Assembly (NCBI RefSeq): GCF_014203555.1
Contig: NZ_JACHJH010000006.1
Span: 186,001-250,000 of the forward strand
Direction of reading: 5' to 3'
From: Streptomyces olivoverticillatus
Lineage (GTDB): Bacteria; Actinomycetota; Actinomycetes; Streptomycetales; Streptomycetaceae
DNA: 64,000 nucleotides
The notes beneath the pieces were generated by a model. The model was not told the origin of the DNA. It worked only from the letters and a program-made list of their open reading frames with translations, and did no database searches. The first letter of the stretch is position 1. The number at the start of each line of letters is the position of its first letter. The position numbers and the translations under genes are program-made. Positions 34,926 to 48,411 of this stretch are shown one piece after another.

Positions 34926-36326
34926 ATGACCCCCCAGTCCACCGCGCCAGGGACCGAGATCGCCGACAGGCGGCACCGCCGCTGGGTGCTGGTCGCGATG
35001 AGTGGCGCGCTTGCCATGACGTTCATCGACGAGACCGGTGTCGGCGTCGCGCTGGCGACGATCCACCGGGAGCTTCACGCCTCCCGTACCGGGACGCACT
35101 GGGTGATGAACGCCTACATGCTCACCCTGGCCGCTTTCGTCGCCGTCGGCGGACGGCTCTCCGACATCTGCGGCCGTCGCCGGACCTTCGCCGTCGGTTT
35201 GGCCGTCTTCGGCCTGGCATCGCTGTTCAGTGCCACCGCCCCCGACCTGGCCCTGCTCATCACCTGGCGGGCGGTACAGGGGGTCGGCGCGGCCCTGGTG
35301 ATCCCCACCGCGCTCGCCATCGTCTCCCAGACCTTCCCACCGGCCGAACGCGGCCGTGCAGTGGGCGCTTACATCGGCGCCGCCAGCGTCTTCTACGTCA
35401 TCGGCCCCCTGCTCACGGGAGCCCTGATCGACCAGATCAGCTGGCGGGCCGTCTTCTGGATCAACGTCCCCATCGCCTGCGCCGTCGGGCTCATCTGCGC
35501 CACGACCGTCCGCCATGACGTCCGGTCAGGGCGCCGCGAGCGATTCGACGTACCCGGTCTGCTCACCAATGCGGCCGGACTCGCCGCACTCGTCGTCGCC
35601 TTGATGCAAGCCCCCGCTTGGGGCTGGGACTCGCTCCCGGCCGGGCTGCTGTATGCGGCCGCGGTGATCCTCTTCGCCGCCTTCGCCCTCATCGAGTTGC
35701 GCCGCCGTACACCGCTGTTCGATCTGGGCATCCTGCGCGACCGGGTCTTCTCCAGCGCCGTCGCGATCGTCTTTCTGGTCTACGTGGTCTACCTCGGCCT
35801 GATCGTCTTCGCGCCCCTGTTCCTGCAGCACGAGGCCGGATTGCGGCCGCTCCTGGCGGGTCTCGCCCTGGCCATTGCGCTTGGCCCGATCATCGCGGTC
35901 GCTCCGGTCACCGGCCACGTCGTCGACCGGGTCGGATCCCGCCTCCCGGCTTTGGTCACCGCCCTTACCGCGATCGTCGCCTTCGCCTGGCTCGCCCTGG
36001 CCGCCTCGGCACACTCCCTGCCGTGGATCATCCCCGCTCTGCTGCTGTACGGAATCTCCATCCCCGCCGTCTACAACTGTGCGGTCACCGCGGCCCAGAA
36101 CACCGTCGCCGACGAGCACCGAGGACAAGCCTCCGGCATCATCACCAGCGCAGCCCAGATGGGCGCCACCATCGGCATCGCTGTCATCGGCGCGGTCATC
36201 GCCGCCGTCTCCGGCTCCGCCGACTACACCACGGCCGGCTTCCAAGCAGGCTTCGCCGCCTGCGCCGTCTTCTCCGTCCTCATCGCCCTCCTTGCCCTCG
36301 CACTCCCGCACGCACCATCACCATGA
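34926..36326 (+). CDS. MFS efflux transporter (DHA2 family), second of the accessory block
   Basis: Exporter of 466 residues with about 14 helices. Family signs: TFIDETGVGVALATIHREL in TM1, GGRLSDICGRRRTFAVG as motif A, and WRAVFWINVPIACAVGL in TM6. ATG 34926 is placed by the GGAGG site, which is within a hairpin. It is on the same strand as the previous pump. Two adjacent DHA2 pumps with different sequences and shared repeat arrays suggest a resistance or export unit. The gene ends 275 bp before the convergent reductase gene. Confidence 0.9.
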   Translation: MTPQSTAPGTEIADRRHRRWVLVAMSGALAMTFIDETGVGVALATIHRELHASRTGTHWVMNAYMLTLAAFVAVGGRLSDICGRRRTFAVGLAVFGLASLFSATAPDLALLITWRAVQGVGAALVIPTALAIVSQTFPPAERGRAVGAYIGAASVFYVIGPLLTGALIDQISWRAVFWINVPIACAVGLICATTVRHDVRSGRRERFDVPGLLTNAAGLAALVVALMQAPAWGWDSLPAGLLYAAAVILFAAFALIELRRRTPLFDLGILRDRVFSSAVAIVFLVYVVYLGLIVFAPLFLQHEAGLRPLLAGLALAIALGPIIAVAPVTGHVVDRVGSRLPALVTALTAIVAFAWLALAASAHSLPWIIPALLLYGISIPAVYNCAVTAAQNTVADEHRGQASGIITSAAQMGATIGIAVIGAVIAAVSGSADYTTAGFQAGFAACAVFSVLIALLALALPHAPSP

Positions 36327-36404
36327 CCTCAAAATTCTCAGCGGCACAGCGAGTGCCTTCGGTGCCTGCACTGCAGACGATGGCCCGATCCCAGGTCGTC
36401 CCCC

Positions 36405-36530
36405 CGCCAACTGAAGCACTCACTCGCCAACTCGGGCGCTCAGCCACACTCATTCGCCGTCTGCCGCCGAAGACCACTCGTTGTGACTGAGCGCTGTAGT
36501 TGGCCAGTATGGCCAACTACAGCGCTCAGG
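36405..36530. repeat. Array B: two tandem plus two head-to-head 20-bp elements
   Basis: Units in reverse orientation at 36405-36424 and 36425-36444 (reverse complements AGTGAGTGCTTCAGTTGGCG and GCTGAGCGCCCGAGTTGGCG). A forward unit is at 36486-36505 (ACTGAGCGCTGTAGTTGGCC) and its inverted copy at 36511-36530. The last two form a perfect 19-bp inverted repeat (36487-36505 with 36511-36529) around AGTAT. The array lies between two convergent stop codons, not in front of a visible gene. Confidence 0.8.
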
Positions 36531-36600
36531 GCATGGGGCGCCTGTCGGCTATCTGCATCGTCACGTCCGGCCGAACTGGAAGCTGGAGGGCGCGAGCGGT

Positions 36601-37329
36601 TCAGGAGAGCCAGTCGGCGTAGCGGGTAGGGGCGAGGTGAGCGTCCATGTCGGTGAGGACGTCGCCCTTGACGACGGCGAACATGCCAGCGGTGGGGTCG
36701 GTAACGACGGTACGGTTGTCGCCCTTGTGGGACAGGGTGATCCGGCCCAGTTCGTCCAGGGGGAAGATCTCGGGGCCGGCGATGTTGCGGATGCCACTCA
36801 GCGGGGCGCCCGTGGCAACCTCGGCCACCGCGTTGGCCACGTCCTTGGAGGCGATCGGCTGGATCGGCGTGGCGGGCAACCGGACACTGTCGCTGTCGAC
36901 GGTCCAGGACAGGACGGCATCCATGAACTCCATGAACTGCGTCGCCCGGACGATTGAGTAGGGGATCGGCCCGGCCGCGAGGATGTCCTCCTGGAGCACC
37001 TTGGCCCTGTAGTAGTCCAGTTCCGGCACCTGGTCCGCGCCGACGATCGAGAGGATGACGAAGTGGCCGACGCCGCCCTTCTGGGCCGCGGCCAGAAGGT
37101 TGTCCATCGAGGTCTGGAAGAAGGCCAGGGAGGCTTCGTCGAAGGTAGGGGAGTTCGTCAGGTTGACGACGGCGTCGGCTCCCGCCACCGCCTCGTCCAG
37201 TCCCTGGCCGCTGATGACGTCGATTCCGGTGGACTGCGAGTGTGGTATCGCCTCGTGCCCGTCGGCGTTCAGAATCTTGACGACCTGCGACCCGATCAGC
37301 CCGGTACCGCCGATGACTGCGAACTTCAT
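36601..37329 (-). CDS. NmrA-like NAD(P)-binding oxidoreductase
   Basis: Atypical short-chain dehydrogenase of 242 residues. The Rossmann motif FAVIGGTGLIGSQVVKIL (residues 3-20) is intact, but the catalytic YxxxK is replaced by a YYRAKVLQED stretch as in NmrA/HSCARG-type sensors and quinone reductases. Conserved VILSIVGADQVP and VRATQFMEFMD follow. ATG 37329 has GAAAGG upstream. It lies on the opposite strand from the two pumps and has a repeat array in its promoter region, suggesting a shared regulator. Confidence 0.88.
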   Translation of the reverse strand: MKFAVIGGTGLIGSQVVKILNADGHEAIPHSQSTGIDVISGQGLDEAVAGADAVVNLTNSPTFDEASLAFFQTSMDNLLAAAQKGGVGHFVILSIVGADQVPELDYYRAKVLQEDILAAGPIPYSIVRATQFMEFMDAVLSWTVDSDSVRLPATPIQPIASKDVANAVAEVATGAPLSGIRNIAGPEIFPLDELGRITLSHKGDNRTVVTDPTAGMFAVVKGDVLTDMDAHLAPTRYADWLS

Positions 37330-37436
37330 GACGTGCCTTTCGTCGGGAGATATGTCCGTAATATGACACATGATTCCGATATGGGTGTTTGGTGCGAGGT
37401 AAGGGCCGTACGTCTGGCAAGTGTGGTTACCCAACT

Positions 37437-37476
37437 GGGCAACTCTCGCACCCAGTGGCCAACGGAAGCGCTCAGT
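37437..37476. repeat. Array C: two tandem 20-bp elements
   Basis: Reverse-oriented units at 37437-37456 and 37457-37476 (reverse complements ACTGGGTGCGAGAGTTGCCC and ACTGAGCGCTTCCGTTGGCC). They lie about 110 bp in front of the NmrA-like gene and about 35 bp upstream of the argC -35 box. The first unit is the most diverged copy. Confidence 0.7.
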
Positions 37477-37512
37477 CACATCACGCCCGCTCCCCGGCAT
37501 GCGCGGAGGCCA

Positions 37513-39740
<2,228 letters not shown>

Positions 39741-39744
<4 letters not shown>

Positions 39745-40661
39745 CGACCACCCAGGCCACTACCGGCGCCACCCGCAAGCACACCGCGCTGCCCAAGGCG
39801 CGCACCCTCGTCGAGGCGCTGCCCTGGCTGACGCGCCACCACGGCAAGACCGTCGTCATCAAGTTCGGCGGCAACGCCATGGTCGACGACGAGCTGAAGG
39901 CCGCCTTCGCCCAGGACGTCGTCTTCCTGCGCCACGCGGGCCTCAAGCCCGTCGTCGTCCACGGCGGCGGCCCGCAGATCAGCGCACAGCTCGACAAGCT
40001 CGGCATCGACTCCGAGTTCAAGGCCGGACTGCGGGTCACCACGCCCGAGGCCATGGACGTCGTACGGATGGTGCTGGCCGGACAGGTGCAGCGCGAGCTC
40101 GTCGGGCTGCTCAACCGGCACGGCCCGCTCGCCGTCGGCATGACCGGCGAGGACGCCCACACCATGACCGCCACCAAGCGCTACGCCCACGTCGACGGCG
40201 AGCGCGTCGACATCGGGCGGGTCGGCGAGATCACCGCGACCGACACCGGCGCCATCCGGGCCCTGCTGGACAACGGCCGCATCCCCGTCGTCTCCTCCAT
40301 CGCCCGCAGCGCCGACGACGGCCACGTCTACAACGTCAACGCCGACACCGCGGCCGCCGCGCTCGCCGCCGCGCTCGGCGCCGAGACGCTGATGGTCCTC
40401 ACCGACGTCGAGGGGCTGTACGAGGACTGGCCGCACAGCGACGAGGTCATCAGCAAGCTCACCGCCGGCGAGCTGGAGGCGCTGCTGCCCGAGCTGGCCA
40501 GCGGCATGGTCCCCAAGATGGAGGGCTGCCTGCACGCCGTGCGCAACGGCGTCAGGACCGCCCGGGTGATAGACGGCAGGGTGCAGCACGCCATCCTGCT
40601 GGAGATCTTCACCGACGAGGGCGTCGGCACCATGGTCGTACCGGACGAGGAGGAGTCGTGA
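39741..40661 (+). CDS. argB: Acetylglutamate kinase
   Basis: Phosphorylates N-acetylglutamate, usually the arginine-feedback step in cyclic pathways. 306 residues of the amino-acid kinase family. Substrate and phosphate loops: [24 protein letters not shown], and [20 protein letters not shown] with [10 protein letters not shown]. An N-terminal extension of about 28 residues ([19 protein letters not shown]) fits the helix that mediates arginine-sensitive hexamers (inference). Overlaps argJ and argD by 4 bp. Confidence 0.97.
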
Positions 40662-41863
40662 CCAACGCGGAGCTCACCAAGCGCTGGCAGGGCGCCCTGA
40701 TGGACAACTACGGTACCCCCCGCATCCCGCTCGTGCGGGGCGAGGGCCCGTACGTCTGGGACGCCGACGGCAAGCGCTACCTGGACTTCGTCGGCGGCAT
40801 CGCCGTCAACGCCCTCGGCCACGCCCACCCGGCCGTCGTCCGCGCGGTCTCCGACCAGATCGCCACGCTCGGCCACGTCTCCAACCTCTTCTCCGCCGAG
40901 CCCACGGTCGAGCTGGCCGAGCGGCTGCTGGCGCTGGCCGGGCGGCCCGGGCGGGTCTACTTCGCCAACTCCGGCGCGGAGGCGGTCGAAGCCGCCTTCA
41001 AAATCGGCCGGCGCACCGGGCGTACGCACATGGTGGCCGCCGCCGGCGGCTTCCACGGCCGCACCATGGGCGCCCTCGCCCTCACCGGCCAGCCCGCGAA
41101 GCAGGCACCCTTCCTGCCGCTGCCCGGCGACGTCACCCACGTCCCGTACGGCGACGTCGAGGCCCTGCAAGCCGCGGTCACCACCGACACCGCGCTCGTG
41201 ATGCTGGAGCCGGTGCAGGGCGAGAACGGCGTCGTCGTGCCCCCGGCGGGCTATCTCGCCGCGGCCCGCGAGATCACCCGGGCCACCGGAACCCTCCTCG
41301 TCCTGGACGAGATCCAGACAGGTATCGGACGCACCGGACACTGGTTCGAGCACCAGGCGCAAGGGATCGAGCCGGACGTCGTCACCCTCGCCAAGGGGCT
41401 CGGCGGCGGGCTGCCCATCGGCGCCACGCTGGCCTTCGGCACCGCCGCCGACCTGCTGACACCTGGTCAGCACGGCTCGACCTTCGGCGGAAACCCCGTC
41501 TCCTGCGCCGCCGCACTCGCCGTTCTGGACACCCTCGGGGCGGACGGCGCGCTGCAACGGGTCGCGCGCACGGGGGCGCTGCTGCGTGACGGGATCGCTG
41601 CGCTCGACCACCCGCTCGTCGACCACATCCGTGGTGCGGGCCTGCTGCTGGGTATTGTCCTTTCCGAGCCCCTCGCACCAAAGGTGCAGCACGCTGCACA
41701 GGAAGCCGGTCTCCTGGTGAACGCGGTCGCACCCGACGTGGTGCGGCTGGCCCCTCCGCTGATCATCACAGAAGATGAGGCGGAGACGTTCCTCCGGGCA
41801 CTGCCGGGTGTCCTGGACGCCGTCGCCGACGGGGCCCACGAGGAACGACGATCCGGAGACTGA
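40658..41863 (+). CDS. argD: Acetylornithine aminotransferase
   Basis: PLP enzyme making N-acetylornithine from the semialdehyde and glutamate, 401 residues. Class III aminotransferase motifs: [32 protein letters not shown] (Asp for PLP) and the Schiff-base Lys in [15 protein letters not shown], with [19 protein letters not shown] start overlaps the argB stop by 4 bp. Followed 7 bp later by argR. Confidence 0.97.
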   Translation: MTNAELTKRWQGALMDNYGTPRIPLVRGEGPYVWDADGKRYLDFVGGIAVNALGHAHPAVVRAVSDQIATLGHVSNLFSAEPTVELAERLLALAGRPGRVYFANSGAEAVEAAFKIGRRTGRTHMVAAAGGFHGRTMGALALTGQPAKQAPFLPLPGDVTHVPYGDVEALQAAVTTDTALVMLEPVQGENGVVVPPAGYLAAAREITRATGTLLVLDEIQTGIGRTGHWFEHQAQGIEPDVVTLAKGLGGGLPIGATLAFGTAADLLTPGQHGSTFGGNPVSCAAALAVLDTLGADGALQRVARTGALLRDGIAALDHPLVDHIRGAGLLLGIVLSEPLAPKVQHAAQEAGLLVNAVAPDVVRLAPPLIITEDEAETFLRALPGVLDAVADGAHEERRSGD

Positions 41864-41870
41864 CGAAGAG

Positions 41871-42413
41871 ATGCCCGAGGCACAGCAGACCGAGCCGGTG
41901 CACGGCGGACAGGCCGTGCCGCAGACCCGCACCGCCCGGCACCGCCGGATCGTGGACATCCTCGGCCGCCAGGCCGTGCGCTCGCAGAGCCAGCTCGCCA
42001 AGCTGCTCGCCGACGACGGCCTGTCGGTCACCCAGGCGACGCTCTCGCGCGACCTCGACGAACTGGGCGCGGTCAAGATCCGCAACACGGGCGGCGAGCT
42101 GATCTACGCCGTCCCCTCCGAAGGCGGCGACCGCACCCCCCGCGCACCCCTGGGCGAATCGGCCACCGAGGCCCGCATGGGCCGCCTGGCCGCCGAACTC
42201 CTGATCTCGGCGGAGGCCTCCGCCAACCTGGTGGTCCTGCGCACCCCACCGGGCGCGGCCCAGTTCTTCGCCTCGGCCATCGACCAGGCGGGCGTCCACG
42301 AGATCATCGGCACGATCGCGGGCGACGACACGGTCCTCCTGATCAGCCGCGACCCCCTGGGCGGCCAGGCCCTGGCGGACCACTTGCTGAGACTGGCCCA
42401 GAAGGAGCGGTGA
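41871..42413 (+). CDS. argR: Arginine repressor
   Basis: Hexameric arginine-responsive repressor, 180 residues. N-terminal winged helix: [20 protein letters not shown] and [19 protein letters not shown]-terminal oligomerisation and arginine-binding domain: [20 protein letters not shown] and [14 protein letters not shown], with the Asp pair that contacts arginine. Last gene of the argCJBDR operon, so it is probably autoregulated through the argC promoter. Strong terminator at 42480. Confidence 0.97.
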   Translation: MPEAQQTEPVHGGQAVPQTRTARHRRIVDILGRQAVRSQSQLAKLLADDGLSVTQATLSRDLDELGAVKIRNTGGELIYAVPSEGGDRTPRAPLGESATEARMGRLAAELLISAEASANLVVLRTPPGAAQFFASAIDQAGVHEIIGTIAGDDTVLLISRDPLGGQALADHLLRLAQKER

Positions 42414-42479
42414 GGCGCTGAAAGGGCGGCGCGGGGCACCCCAATGTTCCCCGCCCGCCGCCCGCTCGGGGAAAACGGC

Positions 42480-42517
42480 CAGGGGCCCTGCTTCACCGTA
42501 GTGAAGCAGGGCCCCTG
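42480..42517. terminator. Terminator after argR
   Basis: A 17-bp perfect stem CAGGGGCCCTGCTTCAC (42480-42496) with its complement (42501-42517), loop CGTA. It separates argR from the convergent tRNA gene and can work in both directions. Confidence 0.88.
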
Positions 42518-42540
42518 AATGGCCTTCTACATCCGACCCA

Positions 42541-42617
<77 letters not shown>

Positions 42618-42712
42618 ATGCCGTGTCCCTCCGGGCGTTTCTTCCCGGTGGGGCGTGCAGGAAGAAAATATCCTGTTCCGGGCTGTGATCCAAATCCGGG
42701 GGGCTGGGGCGG

Positions 42713-43255
42713 TCAGATGCGGCGCTTGAACGTGTGCGTGGGGATCTCGATGCTGCTGCCGTCTCGGAGTCGGAAGGAGATGGTGTCGCCGTACTTGTAC
42801 TCCTCGCACGAGGTGTACAAGTCGTTCGCCGGCTCGGTGAGCAGGCTGCATTGGCCGCTGAAAGGGTCAATGATCAAGTAGGCGGGCACGCCGAAGCGGG
42901 CGTACTGGTGCACCTTGATCGCGTAGTCGTTCCTGTCGTGCTTCGAGGAGACGATCTCGATGGCGGCCAGCAGGTCGTCGTAGGTGTACGGGTTGTCGGC
43001 GCCGTCTTCGGTGATCGCCACGTCGGGGCACCGCGGGGGTTCCCCCGGGAACTGGATCATTACGTCCGACAGGATGCGCTCCTCGGTGATGCCGCAGGCC
43101 TCGACGGCGTTCACCACCCGGCGGATCGTCCAGCACTGGACGCTGCTCTGTGGCGTCATGATGATCCGGTCCCCCACCACTTCGATCTTGAAGCCCTCGA
43201 TCACCGACGCTGCAAGCTCGACGGTCTCCCGCAAGAAGTCGTCCTGCACGGTCAT
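42713..43255 (-). CDS. Uma2 (DUF820) family PD-(D/E)XK nuclease-like protein
   Basis: Protein of 180 residues. The restriction-endonuclease-like core is visible: [11 protein letters not shown] (metal-binding Asp), [21 protein letters not shown] (Glu and Lys) and [17 protein letters not shown]. Uma2 proteins are abundant in actinobacteria and cyanobacteria without an agreed function. ATG 43255 has GGAGGT upstream. Base use is less GC-biased than the arg genes around it, and it separates argCJBDR from argGH together with the tRNA. Confidence 0.87.
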   Translation of the reverse strand: MTVQDDFLRETVELAASVIEGFKIEVVGDRIIMTPQSSVQCWTIRRVVNAVEACGITEERILSDVMIQFPGEPPRCPDVAITEDGADNPYTYDDLLAAIEIVSSKHDRNDYAIKVHQYARFGVPAYLIIDPFSGQCSLLTEPANDLYTSCEEYKYGDTISFRLRDGSSIEIPTHTFKRRI

Positions 43256-43346
43256 GGCGGAACCTCCCCTGGTTGGGCACCCGGATACTCGCATCGTAGA
43301 ACGCCCCGCCGACATCCACTCGTGACCGATTCACCCTCACGCGCTA

Positions 43347-43400
43347 TTGACGAAACATGCGGCGCACTGCATAGTTATACCTATCAGCGCATGAATGCGC
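43347..43400 (+). promoter_or_regulatory. argG promoter and candidate ARG boxes
   Basis: TTGACG (43347-43352), 17 bases, CATAGT (43370-43375) is a plausible promoter. The -10 region lies in GCATAGTTATAC (43369-43380), related to the argC element. A perfect palindrome GCGCAT-GA-ATGCGC (43387-43400) with the TGAAT core of ARG boxes lies just downstream. Confidence 0.6.
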
Positions 43401-43417
43401 AGCGCACTGCACCGTAA

Positions 43418-46045
<2,628 letters not shown>

Positions 46046-46065
46046 CCACGAGCAAAGCGATACGG

Positions 46066-46107
46066 CGATAACCCGAATGAGACATCAACGTCTCATTCGG
46101 GTTATCG
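46066..46107. promoter_or_regulatory. Palindromic operator of the TetR/MFS operon
   Basis: A perfect 18-bp inverted repeat: CGATAACCCGAATGAGAC (46066-46083) with its complement (46090-46107), 6-bp centre. It overlaps TATCGT (46103-46108), the likely -10 box, six bases before the ATG of the TetR gene. Repressor binding would block transcription; the hairpin may also end argGH transcripts. Confidence 0.75.
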
Positions 46108-46114
46108 TTGTCTC

Positions 46115-46666
46115 ATGAGTGTTGACCGTGACCATGTCCTGAGAGCGGCAGCGACCCTGCTCACCCGCAAGGCGACCGCGTCCATGGACGAGATCGCCAA
46201 GGCCGCCGGCATCGGCCGCGCCACCCTCCACCGGCACTTCGCGGGCCGCGACGCACTGGTGCGCGCCCTGGAAGAGCTCGGCATCGAGCAGTTCGGACGG
46301 GCTCTGGACGCGGCGCGGGTGGACGAGGGCGACGCGGCCGAGGCCGTGCGCCGGCTGGTGGCCGAAGCCGAGCCGGTGGCCGGCATCCTCGCCTTCCTCT
46401 TCACCGAGAACCAGCTCTACGAAGGCGGGATCAACGAGGGCTGGAACCGCCTCGACGCCCGCGTCCAGGCGCTCTTCAGCCGGGGCCAGGAGCAGGGTGC
46501 CTTCCGCATCGACCTGTCACCCGCCTGGCTCACCGAGGCCCTCTACGGGCTGATCGGCACCGGCGCCTGGGCCGTGCAGGACGGCCGGGTGGCCGCCAAG
46601 GACATCAGCCGCATGGTCTCCGAGCTGCTGCTGGGCGGCGCGCAGCGACGGAGGATGGAGCCGTGA
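46115..46666 (+). CDS. TetR-family repressor
   Basis: Repressor of 183 residues. HTH region: MDEIAKAAGIGRATLHRHFAG (about residues 24-44). The C-terminal part is a ligand-binding helical domain resembling TetR_C (EGWNRLDARVQALFSRGQEQ). There is no Shine-Dalgarno before ATG 46115 and a -10-like box ends six bases upstream, so the message is probably leaderless. It overlaps the pump gene by 4 bp, and an operator palindrome lies at its promoter: a self-controlled efflux operon. Confidence 0.92.
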   Translation: MSVDRDHVLRAAATLLTRKATASMDEIAKAAGIGRATLHRHFAGRDALVRALEELGIEQFGRALDAARVDEGDAAEAVRRLVAEAEPVAGILAFLFTENQLYEGGINEGWNRLDARVQALFSRGQEQGAFRIDLSPAWLTEALYGLIGTGAWAVQDGRVAAKDISRMVSELLLGGAQRRRMEP

Positions 46667-48219
46667 GCAGCGAGATCCTCTCCCCGCAGCCGGACGCGCC
46701 CAAAATGGCGGACGCTCCGCGTCCGGGACGCTGGCTCGCCCTGGCCGTCCTGGTGCTGGCCGTCCTCCTCGTCGCCGTCGACGCGACCGTCCTCGGCCTC
46801 GCCACGCCGTTCCTCAGCGAGGACCTCAAGCCCTCGGGCACCCAGCTGCTGTGGATCGGCGACGTCTACTCCTTCGTCATCGCCGGACTGCTGGTCTCGA
46901 TGGGCAGCCTTGGTGACCGCATCGGCCGCAAGCGGCTGCTGCTGAGCGGCGCGGTGGCGTTCGGGGCCGTCTCGGTGCTCAACGCCTATGCCTCCAGCCC
47001 CGAGATGATGATCCTCGCCCGGGCGCTGCTGGGCGTGGCGGGCGCGACGCTGATGCCCTCCACCCTGGCCATGATCCGCAACCTCTTCCACGATCCCCAG
47101 GAGCGCAGCCTGGCCATCGGCATCTGGGGCGCCATGGCCTCGGCCGGTGCCGCGGTGGGCCCGGTGGTGGGCGGGTTCCTGCTGGAGAACTTCTGGTGGG
47201 GCTCGGTCTTCCTGATCAACCTGCCGGTGATGGCCGTGCTCGTGCTCGTCGGCATCCGGCTGCTGCCCGAGTCGCGCGACCCCTCGCCCGGCCCCTGGGA
47301 CCTGCTCAGCGTGGCGCTGTCGATGGTCGGCATCGTGGCGATCATCTACGCGGTCAAGGAGTGGGCGACGGCCGGCTTCGGCGTGCAGGTCGCCCTGGCG
47401 GGCGCCGTCGGCCTGCTGGCGCTGCTGTGGTTCGTACGGCGCCAGCTCAAGCTGCCCGCGCCGCTGCTGGACATGCGGCTCTTCCACCATCGGGGGTTCT
47501 CGGGGGCCGTGCTGGCCGATCTGCTGACGATCCTGGGCCTGTCGGGGCTGGTGTTCTTCCTCTCGCAGTTCCTCCAGCTGGTGCAGGACCGCGATCCGCT
47601 GGAGGCGGGCCTGGCGGAACTGCCCGCCGCCGTCGGCGCGGTGACCGCGGGGCTGCTCGCCGGGCAGGCCGCCCGGCGCTGGTCGGTGCGGTCGGTGGTG
47701 GCCGGCGGGCTCGCGGCGATCGGCGTCGCCCTCGCCGTGCTGGTCTGGCTCCGGGGGGACACCGCCTATCCGGTGCTGGGCGTGGTGCTGCTGGTCGTCG
47801 GCGTCGGTGCGGGCTTCTCCTTCACCGTCACGGCCGATGTGATCCTCTCCAGCGTGCCCAAGGAGCAGGCGGGCGCGGCCGCGGCCGTCTCGGAGACGGC
47901 CTACGAGCTCGGCGCGGCGCTCGGCATCGCGCTCCTGGGGTCGATCGTCACCGGCGTCTACCGCGGGTTCGCCGTGCCGTCGGGGGTCCCGGCGGGCGCG
48001 GCGGCGGAGGCCCACGAGTCCCTCGGCGGCGCGGTCGAGTCGGCCGGCCAGCTGCCCGCCGACACCGGGGCCGTGCTGCTCTCCTCGGCGCAGGACGCCT
48101 TCGTCGACGGCTTGCGGATCGCCTCCGGCGTGGGCGCGGCGGTGCTGCTGGGCACGGCCGTCACCGCGTGGTTCCTCCTGCGGGGCCAGCGGCTGGAAGA
48201 GGGCACGACGGGGCACTGA
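46663..48219 (+). CDS. MFS multidrug transporter (QacA/DHA2, 14-helix type)
   Basis: Exporter of 518 residues. VDATVLGLATPFLSEDLKPS in TM1 corresponds to QacA motif D1; GSLGDRIGRKRLLLSG is motif A; WWGSVFLINLPVMAVLV is in TM6. A long extracytoplasmic loop before the final helix (GGAVESAGQLPADTGAVLL) is typical of SmvA/QacA proteins for cationic compounds. GTG start overlaps the TetR stop. A 21-bp perfect terminator stem follows. Confidence 0.92.
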   Translation: MSSEILSPQPDAPKMADAPRPGRWLALAVLVLAVLLVAVDATVLGLATPFLSEDLKPSGTQLLWIGDVYSFVIAGLLVSMGSLGDRIGRKRLLLSGAVAFGAVSVLNAYASSPEMMILARALLGVAGATLMPSTLAMIRNLFHDPQERSLAIGIWGAMASAGAAVGPVVGGFLLENFWWGSVFLINLPVMAVLVLVGIRLLPESRDPSPGPWDLLSVALSMVGIVAIIYAVKEWATAGFGVQVALAGAVGLLALLWFVRRQLKLPAPLLDMRLFHHRGFSGAVLADLLTILGLSGLVFFLSQFLQLVQDRDPLEAGLAELPAAVGAVTAGLLAGQAARRWSVRSVVAGGLAAIGVALAVLVWLRGDTAYPVLGVVLLVVGVGAGFSFTVTADVILSSVPKEQAGAAAAVSETAYELGAALGIALLGSIVTGVYRGFAVPSGVPAGAAAEAHESLGGAVESAGQLPADTGAVLLSSAQDAFVDGLRIASGVGAAVLLGTAVTAWFLLRGQRLEEGTTGH

Positions 48220-48248
48220 TCGCTGAGCCGTACACAGCTCAGATGAGC

Positions 48249-48296
48249 AAACATCACAGGGACCGGGGCGGGCAAGCCCCGGTCCCTGTGATGTTT
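48249..48296 (+). terminator. Terminator after the TetR/MFS operon
   Basis: Perfect 21-bp arms (48249-48269 and 48276-48296) around loop GGGCAA. The core is ACATCACAGGGACCGGGGC and ATGTTT ends the right arm. One of the longest perfect stems in the window. Confidence 0.85.
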
Positions 48297-48411
48297 ACCA
48301 GCGAGTAACTCTCTTGACGCGCTCCTGACGCCCGGGGAACCATCTCGACCACTGGTCGACAATGTCGAACGTGGTTCGGACGACAGTCCGGTGTTCTAAG
48401 GAATCCCCCAC

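Noticed and set aside
36280-36516. 78-codon minus-strand ORF in the gap between the second pump and the NmrA-like gene
   Set aside because: It starts inside the repeat palindrome, has no ribosome-binding site and is composed of repeat sequence; no family resemblance.
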